A stretch of DNA of 43,138 nucleotides from Phycisphaerales bacterium (GTDB taxonomy: Bacteria; Planctomycetota; Phycisphaerae; Phycisphaerales; SM1A02), in NCBI GenBank assembly GCA_014238785.1, contig JABAAL010000023.1, positions 1 through 43,138 of the forward strand, read 5' to 3'. The position numbers and the translations under genes were made by a program. Below the pieces are notes generated by a model. The model had not been told where the DNA came from. It saw only the letters and a list, made by a program, of their open reading frames with translations, and made no database searches. Below, in pieces: positions 12,760 to 21,367 of this stretch (the stretch's first letter is position 1; each line of letters opens with the position of its first letter).

Positions 12760-12993
12760 ATGGCTCGCAAATTAATACTAACAATTCTCGTACTCAGTTT
12801 CGCAATGCTCGAGCTCCTTGCTGTTCGGCAAGAACAAATCAATACCGTGCATACGATGACCAAATTGCACCGAAAAATTGATGCTAGTAATGAAGAACTA
12901 ATCGCAATTCAAATACAAATAGAAATTGCTTGTTCTCCAAGCGCCCTAAACACGAATCTTGCTTTAGCAAAAAGTGTCGATGATCAACAGTAA
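12760..12993 (+). CDS. ftsL: FtsL-like small division protein
   Basis: This 77-residue protein has a short basic N-terminus, one membrane span (LILTILVLSFAMLELLAV) and a following helix with coiled-coil character (QINTVHTMTKLHRKIDASNEELIA). Size, topology and position directly before a division transpeptidase match FtsL, the bitopic partner of FtsB/FtsQ/FtsW/FtsI. FtsL sequences are poorly conserved, so the call rests mainly on context. It starts 1 nt after the LysM gene, and its last codons overlap the start of the next gene. Confidence 0.7.
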   Translation: MARKLILTILVLSFAMLELLAVRQEQINTVHTMTKLHRKIDASNEELIAIQIQIEIACSPSALNTNLALAKSVDDQQ

Positions 12994-14704
12994 TATTCGA
13001 ACAATTAGAGTTGCTTTTTTACTCGCAGCCCTCGTCACTGGACTTATGGGTGCAAGTATCTATAAAATTGTTTCTCTCAAACTTTCGCCGCCTGCACAGT
13101 TACTCGCAGCAACCGTTACAGTAAATAGCACTTCAAGACAACTTGCAATACGAGGTCGTATCCTTGACCGCAAAGGAAGAATCTTGGCAGCAAGTCGAAC
13201 TGGCTTTAAACTTTTTGTTGACCCTTCGATTGTCGAAGATTTTGAAATACTCTCATTTGAACTTGGCGAAATTTTATCGATGCCCCCCTCTGAGATCGAG
13301 CAAACTCTCCGATCAAAGCCAAAGAGCAGATACGTGGTGCTCAGTTCGTTACTTTCAAAAGAGCAAGTTCTAGCAATCAATACTCTTTCTTATAGATGCC
13401 TAGGTCTTGAAGAACGGCTCGTTCGCGAGTACCCACATGGTGACGTTGGCGGCGCTTTGATTGGCCTTGTTGGGACCGAACATACAGGACTTGCTGGTTT
13501 TGAAAATCAGTACAACAATACACTCACTGGCGAATCTGGAAAATTTGTCCGTTCGCGAGACTCTAAGAGAAATACTGTTTGGATTTCGCCTGACGATTTT
13601 ACTCCAAAAAGTGATGGCGATGATGTCCAACTTTCCATCGACGTTGTCATCCAAGATATTGCTTCAACGTGTCTTCTAGCAGAGGTAAAAAGGTGCAACG
13701 CTGGTGGAGGCCGAATCGTTGTTGCTGACCCTGAAACAGGCGAAATACTCGCGATGGCAGATATTTTGAATCCACGCGAAGGTTGGACACAACAGCCAGA
13801 AGATCCCAATCGAATACTTGACTCTCGACTAGGCCGAAACCGATGTCTCACGGACCCCTACGAGCCGGGCTCAACGTTCAAACCTTTTATTTGGTCCGTT
13901 GCAACTGAACTTGGAAAAGCAAAAGTTGACGAAATTCTTCCAACCCCCACAAATGGACCGTATATAACCAATGCAAATCGCGCAATCAGAGACGCGCATG
14001 ATTACGGGCCTTCTTCGTGGGAAAAAGTATTAGTTAAATCAATGAATAGCGGCATGGCCATTGTCTCACAACGCATGTCGTACGCCCAACTTCAAGATGC
14101 TGTGAAACGGTTTGGATTTGGAGAGCTCACGCACATCGGTCTAGGTGGTGAATCACGCGGCATCATTACTTCCCCTGCAGACTGGGGTGAATACACACAA
14201 ACATCTGTTCCAATGGGGCAGGAAATTGCTGTAACTCCCCTTCAAATGGTGCAAGGCTTCTGCGCATTTGCGCGAAATGGCACAGTCCCACAACTCCAAC
14301 TTAAACTTTCTTCTGACGAAGATGTTATGTTTGTTCGAAAAGCAATCACACCAGAAATTGCTGCACTCACAAGAAAAATTATGGGCAAGGTAATGACTGA
14401 AGGAACTGGCATGAAATCGCGAAGCGAGCAGTACAAATTATTTGGGAAATCAGGGACGGCTCAGTTGCCATGCGCAGATGGTTCAGGATATTTCGAAGAC
14501 CGCTACATCGCGAGTTTCATCGCAGGTGCGCCAATCGACAACCCTAAACTAGTTGTACTCTGTGTCATTGATGACCCAGACAAAACTATTGGTCATTACG
14601 GGGGAACTGTTGCGGGGCCCGTCGTTCGCGACGTTATCGAGCAATCACTCAATTACCTTCGAGTGCCGCCCTCAATCGACTACCTCGCAAACGCTTCGCG
14701 CTAA
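12980..14704 (+). CDS. ftsI: Division-type penicillin-binding protein (class B transpeptidase, FtsI family)
   Basis: This enzyme cross-links septal peptidoglycan in the periplasm. The product is about 574 residues from the ATG at 12980; a GTG two codons earlier is also possible. A single N-terminal anchor (VAFLLAALVTGLMGASIYKIV) leads to the PBP dimer domain (RGRILDRKGRILA). The transpeptidase domain has the SxxK nucleophile motif in YEPGSTFKPF (Ser ~298), SxN in KSMNSGMAI (~354) and KSG in GKSGTAQLP (~490), in place of the more usual KTG. No PASTA domains follow. It overlaps the FtsL-like gene by 14 nt. murE/murF would be the usual next genes but are absent; the facing gene is a UbiA homologue. 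Confidence 0.94.
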   Translation: MINSNIRTIRVAFLLAALVTGLMGASIYKIVSLKLSPPAQLLAATVTVNSTSRQLAIRGRILDRKGRILAASRTGFKLFVDPSIVEDFEILSFELGEILSMPPSEIEQTLRSKPKSRYVVLSSLLSKEQVLAINTLSYRCLGLEERLVREYPHGDVGGALIGLVGTEHTGLAGFENQYNNTLTGESGKFVRSRDSKRNTVWISPDDFTPKSDGDDVQLSIDVVIQDIASTCLLAEVKRCNAGGGRIVVADPETGEILAMADILNPREGWTQQPEDPNRILDSRLGRNRCLTDPYEPGSTFKPFIWSVATELGKAKVDEILPTPTNGPYITNANRAIRDAHDYGPSSWEKVLVKSMNSGMAIVSQRMSYAQLQDAVKRFGFGELTHIGLGGESRGIITSPADWGEYTQTSVPMGQEIAVTPLQMVQGFCAFARNGTVPQLQLKLSSDEDVMFVRKAITPEIAALTRKIMGKVMTEGTGMKSRSEQYKLFGKSGTAQLPCADGSGYFEDRYIASFIAGAPIDNPKLVVLCVIDDPDKTIGHYGGTVAGPVVRDVIEQSLNYLRVPPSIDYLANASR

Positions 14705-14762
14705 CTATCAATGTAATTTGGCGCCAATCCTTCTTGGCTTTGAACTAAAAAGAAGTAGAAAA

Positions 14763-15755
14763 CTACACACGCCAAGAAATTGCTCTGCCCGTTGCACCAG
14801 TTGCCTCTTTAACGAGCATCACAACAATAGCACTTAGCACTGCAAAACCGAGCATAAGCATCGCTGGAACGTATAAATGAAGTGCCATCATCCAAGCAGA
14901 TGCATAAAAGCATTCCCAAAGCGCTCCGTATCTTCGGATCTTTTCTGCAGCAAGATGTGATGTCCGAGCTCGTGATAATTTCCATCGTATCAATAAAGCA
15001 AAACCTGCAACCGCTGCCAGCGGCCAAAGAAGACCCGACACAGCCATGCCTTGTGGCAACAATGTTCCTGTCGTGGCAAGCGATTCGCTAAAGAGAACCA
15101 TAGACCAAAAGAGCCAGCCTAGAAAAACTCCAACCCAACCCCGAATAGAAAGGCGAGGCCTCTTGTCTTCAAGATGATAGATGGCGATTGCACAAGCCAT
15201 TGCATGTGTCATCACCATCCATATTGGCAATGTAAACGTGAGTTCAATATTTGCAATTAACATGTGCGATGCATAAATCAACCCAACTGCAACAAGACCA
15301 ACTGCAGGAATATGTTTTCCCACTACGTTATAAAACAAAATCGCCGCCGCAGTAAGCAAACCCATTCTTACCGGCCACGCCCCTAAAAAAGAAGCCGCAA
15401 GCAATGCAATTAATAAAGAACTCACCATAAGCACAACCGCCTGTGCAATCGGTATCCACCCACTTGGAATCGGTTTGTTTGGATGAAACGTACTATCGTG
15501 GCGAGCATCAACCGTATCATTCAGCGCCGCAGCAAAGCCGCATATACCCACAGCAACTACAGCGGTAGCAAGCAGCGAAGACCACCACGGAAGCAAATAT
15601 ATGTCCGTTCCAACGTAACTTGAATCATGTTTTGTAATAACTAAGACAAGCCAAATATCGGCAATTGCACCAATTGCGACACTGAATCGAGTGAGTTTAA
15701 GCGCGGCTATCATTTGTCTTGAAGGTAATGACACATGTACATCGTAGCGGGGCAT
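14763..15755 (-). CDS. UbiA-family membrane prenyltransferase
   Basis: The 330-residue protein is mostly hydrophobic, with about eight or nine membrane helices. The first Asp-rich motif, N79-D-T-V-D-A-R-H-D87, is the NDxxDxxxD diphosphate/Mg-binding motif of UbiA enzymes and is followed by PNKPIPSGWI, also typical. The second Asp motif is weak: at ~200 there is YHLEDKRPRL where a DxxxD-like motif is expected. UbiA enzymes join an isoprenoid tail to an aromatic, heme or sugar-phosphate acceptor. No quinone gene is nearby, so the substrate cannot be named. The gene faces ftsI and is divergent from ribH, with only 38 nt between the two starts. Confidence 0.82.
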   Translation of the reverse strand: MPRYDVHVSLPSRQMIAALKLTRFSVAIGAIADIWLVLVITKHDSSYVGTDIYLLPWWSSLLATAVVAVGICGFAAALNDTVDARHDSTFHPNKPIPSGWIPIAQAVVLMVSSLLIALLAASFLGAWPVRMGLLTAAAILFYNVVGKHIPAVGLVAVGLIYASHMLIANIELTFTLPIWMVMTHAMACAIAIYHLEDKRPRLSIRGWVGVFLGWLFWSMVLFSESLATTGTLLPQGMAVSGLLWPLAAVAGFALLIRWKLSRARTSHLAAEKIRRYGALWECFYASAWMMALHLYVPAMLMLGFAVLSAIVVMLVKEATGATGRAISWRV

Positions 15756-15777
15756 AGCATTGCTGCGTTGACTCGCT

Positions 15778-15784
15778 TACCATA
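15778..15784. promoter_or_regulatory. Possible bidirectional -10 between the UbiA gene and ribH
   Basis: The plus strand reads TACCAT (15778-15783), 10 nt before the ribH ATG. The minus strand reads TATGGT (15784-15779) toward the UbiA gene. Both keep the key T1, A2 and T6 of a -10 box, and they overlap by five bases. No -35 box is clear on either strand. Confidence 0.25.
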
Positions 15785-15793
15785 CGCAATCTC

Positions 15794-16267
15794 ATGCGCT
15801 CCGAAACAACAACAGCACTCAACAGTTCCGACATTAGAATCGCCATTCTTGTAAGCACCTATCACCACGAAATCACAAATAACCTTGCCGAGGGAGCCGT
15901 TTCAGCTTTTCTGCACGCTGGTGGGCAACAATCGAATTTCAACATCATCCAAGTTGCGGGTGCTTGGGAATTGCCAATACTTGCAAAAATAATTGCCACT
16001 AAGAGTAACTACGATGGCATTATTGCACTTGGATGCATTATCACTGGTGAAACAACACACGATGAAATTATAGGTCACGCAATTGCAAGCGGTTTGATGA
16101 CCATTGCTTTGGATTGGGGCAAACCCGTGTCAATGGGCGTGCTCACCTGTCAAACCATCGAACAAGCGAAAGCGAGAGCCGGTGGCGATTGCGGAAACAA
16201 AGGCATTGAAGCGATGCATGCCGCAATCCAAACAATAACAACGTTAAGAGAACAACATGTCAACTAG
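15794..16267 (+). CDS. ribH: 6,7-dimethyl-8-ribityllumazine synthase
   Basis: RibH condenses the pyrimidine intermediate with 3,4-dihydroxybutanone phosphate in the penultimate step of riboflavin synthesis. The 157 residues match the family. Marks are RIAILVSTYHHEITNNLAEGA at the N-terminus, VAGAWELPILAK, the ALGCIITGETTHDE loop with its catalytic His, and GVLTCQTIEQAKARAG near the end. nusB overlaps its last codons by 11 nt, a common ribH-nusB coupling. There is no Shine-Dalgarno; a -10-like TACCAT lies 10 nt before the ATG. Confidence 0.97.
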   Translation: MRSETTTALNSSDIRIAILVSTYHHEITNNLAEGAVSAFLHAGGQQSNFNIIQVAGAWELPILAKIIATKSNYDGIIALGCIITGETTHDEIIGHAIASGLMTIALDWGKPVSMGVLTCQTIEQAKARAGGDCGNKGIEAMHAAIQTITTLREQHVN

Positions 16268-16700
16268 CCGAGCATTGCGTGAACAAGTCATTCAACTTCT
16301 TTGCCAATTCGATGCAGGCAACGAGGATGTTGCCCTCATCACTGAAGGTGATTTTGATGAAGACCATGGCACAACCAAGAAGCCCAATGAAAAAGCGATG
16401 AAGTTCGCGAAAAAAATATGGGAAGACCGAGTTACTGGCGATGCGCATATTGAGCCTTATACTCCCGACTGGCCAATTCACAGACAACCTCTTGTCGATC
16501 GTAATATATTACGACTCGCTAGGTACGAAATAGTTTCAGGCATGACCCCCCCAGTTGTTGCAATCGACGAAGCGATCGAACTCGCTGGCGTATACTCAAC
16601 TGAAAAATCCGCTTCATTTATCAATGGCGTCCTCGATGCAATCGTGCACGAAAAAACGCCTCCATCACAAAAAGTTGACTCGGCAACAGAGGGAAAATAA
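16257..16700 (+). CDS. nusB: Transcription antitermination factor NusB
   Basis: NusB, with NusE (S10), binds boxA RNA and supports antitermination of rRNA operons. The 147-residue protein has the all-helical NusB order: SRALREQVIQLLCQFD at the start, DRNILRLARYEIVSGMTPPVVAIDEAIELA in the middle (given here as two parts, DRNILRLARYEI and AIDEAIELAGVYS), and SASFINGVLDAIV near the end. It overlaps ribH by 11 nt, and ftsY starts on the base after its stop codon, so the three genes are one unit. Confidence 0.95.
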   Translation: MSTSRALREQVIQLLCQFDAGNEDVALITEGDFDEDHGTTKKPNEKAMKFAKKIWEDRVTGDAHIEPYTPDWPIHRQPLVDRNILRLARYEIVSGMTPPVVAIDEAIELAGVYSTEKSASFINGVLDAIVHEKTPPSQKVDSATEGK

Positions 16701-17624
16701 GTGGGATTGTTTCGAGCAACTCTTTCTGCAATCCGCGGCGGGCTTTCAAAAACTCGTTCCGCTCTTGCTGCGCCCCTTGCAACGTTGCGCGGGAGAGTCA
16801 TCGATGACAACACGATTGATGAGTTAGAGCATTTACTGCTTTCTTCGGATGTCGGCGTAACAACAACCGACGCAATCGTCAATGATTTACGAGATGAAGT
16901 TGCTAGCGGCGCACTCAAAGACAAAGACATCTTAGAACTCTTACGAGAAAGATTATTGTTACGCCTCAAAGGAAAAGATCGAACAATCGCAGTCGCTGAA
17001 AAATCTCCGACCGCCATTTTGGTCGCGGGCGTTAACGGCGTCGGCAAAACAACAAGCGTTGCAAAAATTGGTCGAGCACTCAAAGATGAAGGACGAACCG
17101 TACTTCTTGCAGCAGCAGATACATTTCGAGCTGGCGCTGTTTCGCAATTAACCACTTGGGCAGATCGCCTGGGTATCGAAATTGTAAAAGGAACGCAAGG
17201 GGCAGACCCAGCCGCAGTAACGTACGACGCAGCAAGTGCTGCTATTGCACGAGGAATCGACGTGTTGCTCATCGACACCGCCGGTAGACTTCATACGCAA
17301 GAACCACTCATGCGGCAACTCGAGAAGATTCGCCAAGTCACCTCAAAAAAAATTGATGGCGCACCTCATGAAGTGCTTCTTGTGCTCGATGCGACACAAG
17401 GTCAAAACACCCTCGCGCAAGCTAAAAAATTCGCCGAATCAATCAACGTGACCGGGATTTTTCTATCAAAACTCGATGGCACCGCGCGTGGCGGCATTGT
17501 TTTTGCAATTGAAGATGAAACGGGAATTCCCGTAAAACTCATAGGAATTGGCGAACGGCCCGATGATGTGGAACCATTTGACCCAGAAACATTTGTTGAA
17601 GCCTTAATTGAAGTTTCTAGATAG
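16701..17624 (+). CDS. ftsY: Signal recognition particle receptor FtsY
   Basis: FtsY is the membrane-associated GTPase that receives SRP-ribosome complexes. The product has 307 residues with a GTG start directly after the nusB stop; GAGGG upstream can serve as ribosome site. It has only the NG domains: an N-domain four-helix bundle (DELEHLLLSSDVGVTTTDAI) and a G-domain with AGVNGVGKTTSVAKIG (G1), DTFRAGAVSQL, LIDTAGRLHT (G3), LSKLDGTARGG (G4/G5) and IGIGERPDDVEPFDPE. The acidic A-domain of enterobacterial FtsY is missing, which is normal for short FtsY proteins; MGLFRATL may be the membrane-binding amphipathic start. Confidence 0.97.
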   Translation: MGLFRATLSAIRGGLSKTRSALAAPLATLRGRVIDDNTIDELEHLLLSSDVGVTTTDAIVNDLRDEVASGALKDKDILELLRERLLLRLKGKDRTIAVAEKSPTAILVAGVNGVGKTTSVAKIGRALKDEGRTVLLAAADTFRAGAVSQLTTWADRLGIEIVKGTQGADPAAVTYDAASAAIARGIDVLLIDTAGRLHTQEPLMRQLEKIRQVTSKKIDGAPHEVLLVLDATQGQNTLAQAKKFAESINVTGIFLSKLDGTARGGIVFAIEDETGIPVKLIGIGERPDDVEPFDPETFVEALIEVSR

Positions 17625-17656
17625 CGCTTTTTAAACCCGAATCAGAATATACGAGG

Positions 17657-17662
17657 TATCAT
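17657..17662 (+). promoter_or_regulatory. Possible -10 element of lptD
   Basis: TATCAT (5/6 match) lies 9 nt before the GTG start of lptD, and no Shine-Dalgarno is present. The same GGTATCAT octamer occurs just before the CPBP protease gene at 31679-31686. The -35 region is not recognisable. Confidence 0.3.
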
Positions 17663-17671
17663 CCTCAACAC

Positions 17672-20572
17672 GTGGCACGCTCATTGAGAATTTCAATTCT
17701 ACTCGTTCTATTGACAACAGTTCGTGTTGCAATGGGTACGCCCAATGCTGAGAACCTCATACAAATCCGCGGAGACCGTCTTTCTGGAGTTGTTTTGCCC
17801 GTTCGACCACGAGCGTCGGATATTCAAATCCAAGCCCTTCGGGCAGATGCATGGACAGTAGACGACACAAAGCGCTTGCTTCTTACAAATAACATCAACA
17901 TCACGATCGGCGCCTATAGTTTTACTTCTGAGCGAGCTGTCTTATGGATAAATAGAATGCCAACTGATGCGGGGGTTGTCACGCAAATAGCTGTCTATAT
18001 GCCAGAGTTTGCAAAATCACCAAAAACCGGCGGACTCAGTGCTGAGGGTGAAAATCTTTTTGTTGTTGGAAGTACACAAGGCAAAGTCTCACTCGACGTA
18101 GCATACTTATCTCAAAAACGTCCCTCGACAAGCGAGCTACTTAAGAGTTCTGAAAAACGTCTTGCTCAATACGTAGGAAAACTGCAAACCGACCCTCCGC
18201 CATTAACAAATTATCCTCAGGTCACTTCTTCGCCAACTCCTCCGATAGAAACAAGTGAAATGCAAATGGAAGCGCCAACACTTGAACAACAAAGACAATG
18301 GCTTCAACCTAAGTCCGGAGTCCTTTCTATCGCAGCCGATTTTGTTGAAATGAGACCAGGCGAAACTGAAAATGTCGTAACACTTACTGGTGGAATTAAT
18401 CTCAATCTTCAATCTTCCGATGCATTACATGATCTTCAGTTGACCGCAGCACATGGCATTTTGTTTCTTGATCCAGGAAGCGTGCGCGACCTTGCTTCAG
18501 GCACTGTCGAAATAGCCGATATACATGGCGTGTACCTCGAGGGCAACGTTGTTGCAAATGCAAACAATGGCAAGTATGTCGTGCGAGCACCACAAATGTA
18601 TTACGATTTTGATACAGGCAAGGCAGTGATGCTCGAATCAGTCCTACGCACGTATGTCAAAAATGGAACGGTCCCTATCTATGTTCGTGCAAAAGAATTG
18701 CAACAAGTTGCCGCAAACCAATGGATTGCAACGAGTGTCCTAGCCTCTACAAGTTCTTTTGCTACACCCGACATAGCCGTTGGTGCCGCAAAAATGACAA
18801 TCACCCAACAGGACAATGGCGATGCATATGTCGTGAGTGATCACAACACAGTTCGTCTAGGCGGTTGGCCAATCATGTATTGGCCAACGTATAGTGGTGA
18901 AATTGCCAATATCCCGCTACGCGGAGTAAAGCTTGGGTATCAAGACACAAAGGGACAGATGTTCGAAACAAAGTGGAAACTTTTTTCGCTCCTTGGTGTA
19001 CGTGAACCTACTGGAGTATCTGCAGATCTTCTCCTTGATTATTACACTGCAAGAGGCATCGGTGTAGGCACAGATTTCAAGTATCGTTTTGGGGAGAACG
19101 TTGGGCTTCTCAATTTGTATTTGATGAGCGACTCGGGCGAAGAAAAAACTTCTTCAGGTAGAAAAATTGATATCACTGACGAAACTCGTGGCTACGCCCT
19201 TTTAGAAAACAACACCGTGATAAGTCAAAACTGGGCTATCCAGACGAAAGTGAGTTACATAAGCGACCCCACCTTTATGTCCGCATGGCGAATTTCAGAT
19301 TACAGAACACACGGTGAATACGAAACTTCTATCTACGCAAAGTACCAAAAAGAAAATACAAGTTTCACTGCGCTTGCAAAATACGACCTAAATCAATTCA
19401 TTTCAAACAGTTGGCTTCTTGCATCAAGACAATACAAAGTTGACAAAGCACCCGAACTTGGATATTTCAACTACGGAAAATCCATGTTTAACGGTGCCGT
19501 CACATGGTCGAGTGAATCTAGACTTACTCGCGAACGCATGGTATTCCAAGAAGGCACGCCTAACGAACTCGGATTAAAAAATCAAGCATTTGCATTTCCT
19601 GATGGAACAGTGCTTGGAGGCAATGAATCTATCGCAGCTCCCCTTCTTGATGAAGGGCTAAATGACGACTATCAAAATCGATTTGTTACTCGGCATGAAT
19701 TTGCCATGCCATTTCAACTTGGTGCGTTTACTATTGCGCCATTTGCAAGCATGCAAGCACAATGGGGGTTTGATAACGAAGACACCGGTGATAAAGAAAC
19801 CAACGACTGGACAAGGACGGTTGGTGTTCGAGCCACAACGCAACTCCAACGAGTTTACAACAATGTCGACAATGACCTTCTTGACTTGCACCGACTCCGG
19901 CACGTCATCGAACCCTATCTAACCGTTTGGAATGGTGACTCCAATATAGACCCAATGGATATTCCTCAATACGATGCACAACTCGACAACATTGCAAACG
20001 GCTCTGCGATTTGGTTCGGCGTAAAAAACAAACTTCAAACTTGGCGAGGCGGACCGGGGCGCTGGTACCAAGTTGATTGGCTTACCTTAGACACCGCATT
20101 GCTGTTCGCCAGCAACGATGCAACACAACGCTATGACAACCCACAATTTTTCAATTGGCGTCCTGAATACTCTTCATTACAGAACGCATTCATCGCAAGC
20201 GGCACATGGCAATTCAGTGACAGCATTGCATTTATTGGCAATGGAACGTGGGAAACCGACAACGGAACTTTTTCTCGTGGATCGATTGGCGCCGAACTCG
20301 ATCACGGCAGAGATGTTCGAACATACGTTGAATACAGAGAAATTAGAAATACCGACGATCAATTTTTATCGCTAGGAATGCAATACCAACTAAGCAAACG
20401 GTATTCTTTCCATTTTTCTCCATCATGGAATTTTGCCATTGACGACCTTCAATCATTGCGGTTTAATGTCACGCGGCATTACCCAGATTTCAATCTAGTC
20501 GGACAGATTAATTACAATGAAATTCAAAACGAAACAACATATGGGTTCAATTTGAATCTTCTGAAGTATTAA
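17672..20572 (+). CDS. lptD: LptD-like LPS-assembly outer-membrane protein
   Basis: LptD is the outer-membrane translocon that inserts lipopolysaccharide. The product has 966 residues with a GTG start and a signal peptide (ISILLVLLTTVRVAMG). Two OstA/LptA-like beta-jellyroll segments are visible: ~40-150 (LLLTNNINITIGAYSFTSER) and ~220-320 (NVVTLTGGINLN, VYLEGNVVANANNGKYVVRA). The C-terminal ~550 residues form a beta barrel with many aromatic-ended strands. It has the LptD-like entry (LGGWPIMYWPTYSGEIANI), a conserved-looking LRHVIEPYLTVW, and a final strand ending in NLLKY. The partner LptE was not found. Its 3' end overlaps rsmA of the opposite strand by 26 nt. The LptD name is likely but not certain because barrels diverge strongly. 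Confidence 0.82.
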   Translation: MARSLRISILLVLLTTVRVAMGTPNAENLIQIRGDRLSGVVLPVRPRASDIQIQALRADAWTVDDTKRLLLTNNINITIGAYSFTSERAVLWINRMPTDAGVVTQIAVYMPEFAKSPKTGGLSAEGENLFVVGSTQGKVSLDVAYLSQKRPSTSELLKSSEKRLAQYVGKLQTDPPPLTNYPQVTSSPTPPIETSEMQMEAPTLEQQRQWLQPKSGVLSIAADFVEMRPGETENVVTLTGGINLNLQSSDALHDLQLTAAHGILFLDPGSVRDLASGTVEIADIHGVYLEGNVVANANNGKYVVRAPQMYYDFDTGKAVMLESVLRTYVKNGTVPIYVRAKELQQVAANQWIATSVLASTSSFATPDIAVGAAKMTITQQDNGDAYVVSDHNTVRLGGWPIMYWPTYSGEIANIPLRGVKLGYQDTKGQMFETKWKLFSLLGVREPTGVSADLLLDYYTARGIGVGTDFKYRFGENVGLLNLYLMSDSGEEKTSSGRKIDITDETRGYALLENNTVISQNWAIQTKVSYISDPTFMSAWRISDYRTHGEYETSIYAKYQKENTSFTALAKYDLNQFISNSWLLASRQYKVDKAPELGYFNYGKSMFNGAVTWSSESRLTRERMVFQEGTPNELGLKNQAFAFPDGTVLGGNESIAAPLLDEGLNDDYQNRFVTRHEFAMPFQLGAFTIAPFASMQAQWGFDNEDTGDKETNDWTRTVGVRATTQLQRVYNNVDNDLLDLHRLRHVIEPYLTVWNGDSNIDPMDIPQYDAQLDNIANGSAIWFGVKNKLQTWRGGPGRWYQVDWLTLDTALLFASNDATQRYDNPQFFNWRPEYSSLQNAFIASGTWQFSDSIAFIGNGTWETDNGTFSRGSIGAELDHGRDVRTYVEYREIRNTDDQFLSLGMQYQLSKRYSFHFSPSWNFAIDDLQSLRFNVTRHYPDFNLVGQINYNEIQNETTYGFNLNLLKY

Positions 20573-21338
20573 CAATTTTGAACAGTCTTTCCAATTGCTC
20601 GATAGTCAACGTCGATGGACGCTGCTCGAGTGAAATGTCCTCTGGAAATCGAAAATCACGCCCAAGGATTGAACCAAGTTGCTTTCTTCTTTTTGCAAAA
20701 AGAGACGTGACAAAAAGTGCAAATGCTTCATTACCAAGACTCCCATCGACCCTTGGAGTAATCGCAACACAAGCACTTGTGATTTTTGGCTGTGGCCAAA
20801 AACAAGTGTTGGGAGTTTTTGTGATGAGTGACACGTCGGCAAGGCGTTGAACCAAAATAGACAATACACCCCAGTCTCCTGAATCAACTTTGGCCATCAA
20901 CCTCTGCGCTACTTCATACTGAATCGTAATAAACTGACCAAGGCAATTCGGATGATTCGAAAGAATGTCTACAATCAAAGGGCTCGCTATTTGGTACGGA
21001 AGATTTGCAACAAGTTTCCATTTCTTATCGCCCAAACGCTCCGCAACTTCTTGGTTCAAATGCTTCTTTACAAGGCAATCGCCATGAATCAATGTTATCG
21101 AATCACCAAGGCGGTCACGAAGTAACCCTGTTAAACCCCGATCGAGTTCACATGCAACGACGGTACAACCACGATCGAGCAATGTTTCCGTTAGCGTCCC
21201 TGTGCCAGGGCCAATCTCAAGGACAAGGTCACCATCGCACACACCCGAAGCGTCAACGAGTTTGTTTAAAATATTATGATCATGTAAGAAGTTTTGCCCG
21301 AGCCGATGCAAAGGAGAGAGCCCATATGCTTCTAACAT
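20547..21338 (-). CDS. rsmA: 16S rRNA dimethyladenosine transferase RsmA (KsgA)
   Basis: RsmA dimethylates A1518 and A1519 near the 3' end of 16S rRNA. The product has 263 residues from the ATG at 21338. Marks are HRLGQNFLHD, the SAM site VLEIGPGTGTLTE, the acidic ACELDRGL, LIHGDCL, and catalytic motif IV NLPYQIASPLI. The ATG has no ribosome site. In-frame codons upstream, starting from a CTG at 21365, read LQKLSEIRSMLEAYGL, like the usual N-terminus of RsmA proteins, and an AAGG lies 7 nt before that CTG. The true start may therefore be non-ATG. It is the last gene of rny-efp-rsmA and overlaps lptD by 26 nt. Confidence 0.95.
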   Translation of the reverse strand: MLEAYGLSPLHRLGQNFLHDHNILNKLVDASGVCDGDLVLEIGPGTGTLTETLLDRGCTVVACELDRGLTGLLRDRLGDSITLIHGDCLVKKHLNQEVAERLGDKKWKLVANLPYQIASPLIVDILSNHPNCLGQFITIQYEVAQRLMAKVDSGDWGVLSILVQRLADVSLITKTPNTCFWPQPKITSACVAITPRVDGSLGNEAFALFVTSLFAKRRKQLGSILGRDFRFPEDISLEQRPSTLTIEQLERLFKIVNTSEDSN

Positions 21339-21367
21339 CGATCGGATTTCGCTGAGCTTTTGCAGAA

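Noticed and set aside
14723..14762. Possible terminators between ftsI and the UbiA gene
   Set aside because: GCCAA/TTGGC on plus and GTAG/CTAC followed by a T-rich run on minus are only 4-5 bp stems, too weak to call.
16478..17278. Minus-strand frame of 266 codons across nusB and ftsY
   Set aside because: Long, but wholly antisense to two well-conserved genes, Ser/Ala-rich with shadow-like composition and no motif.
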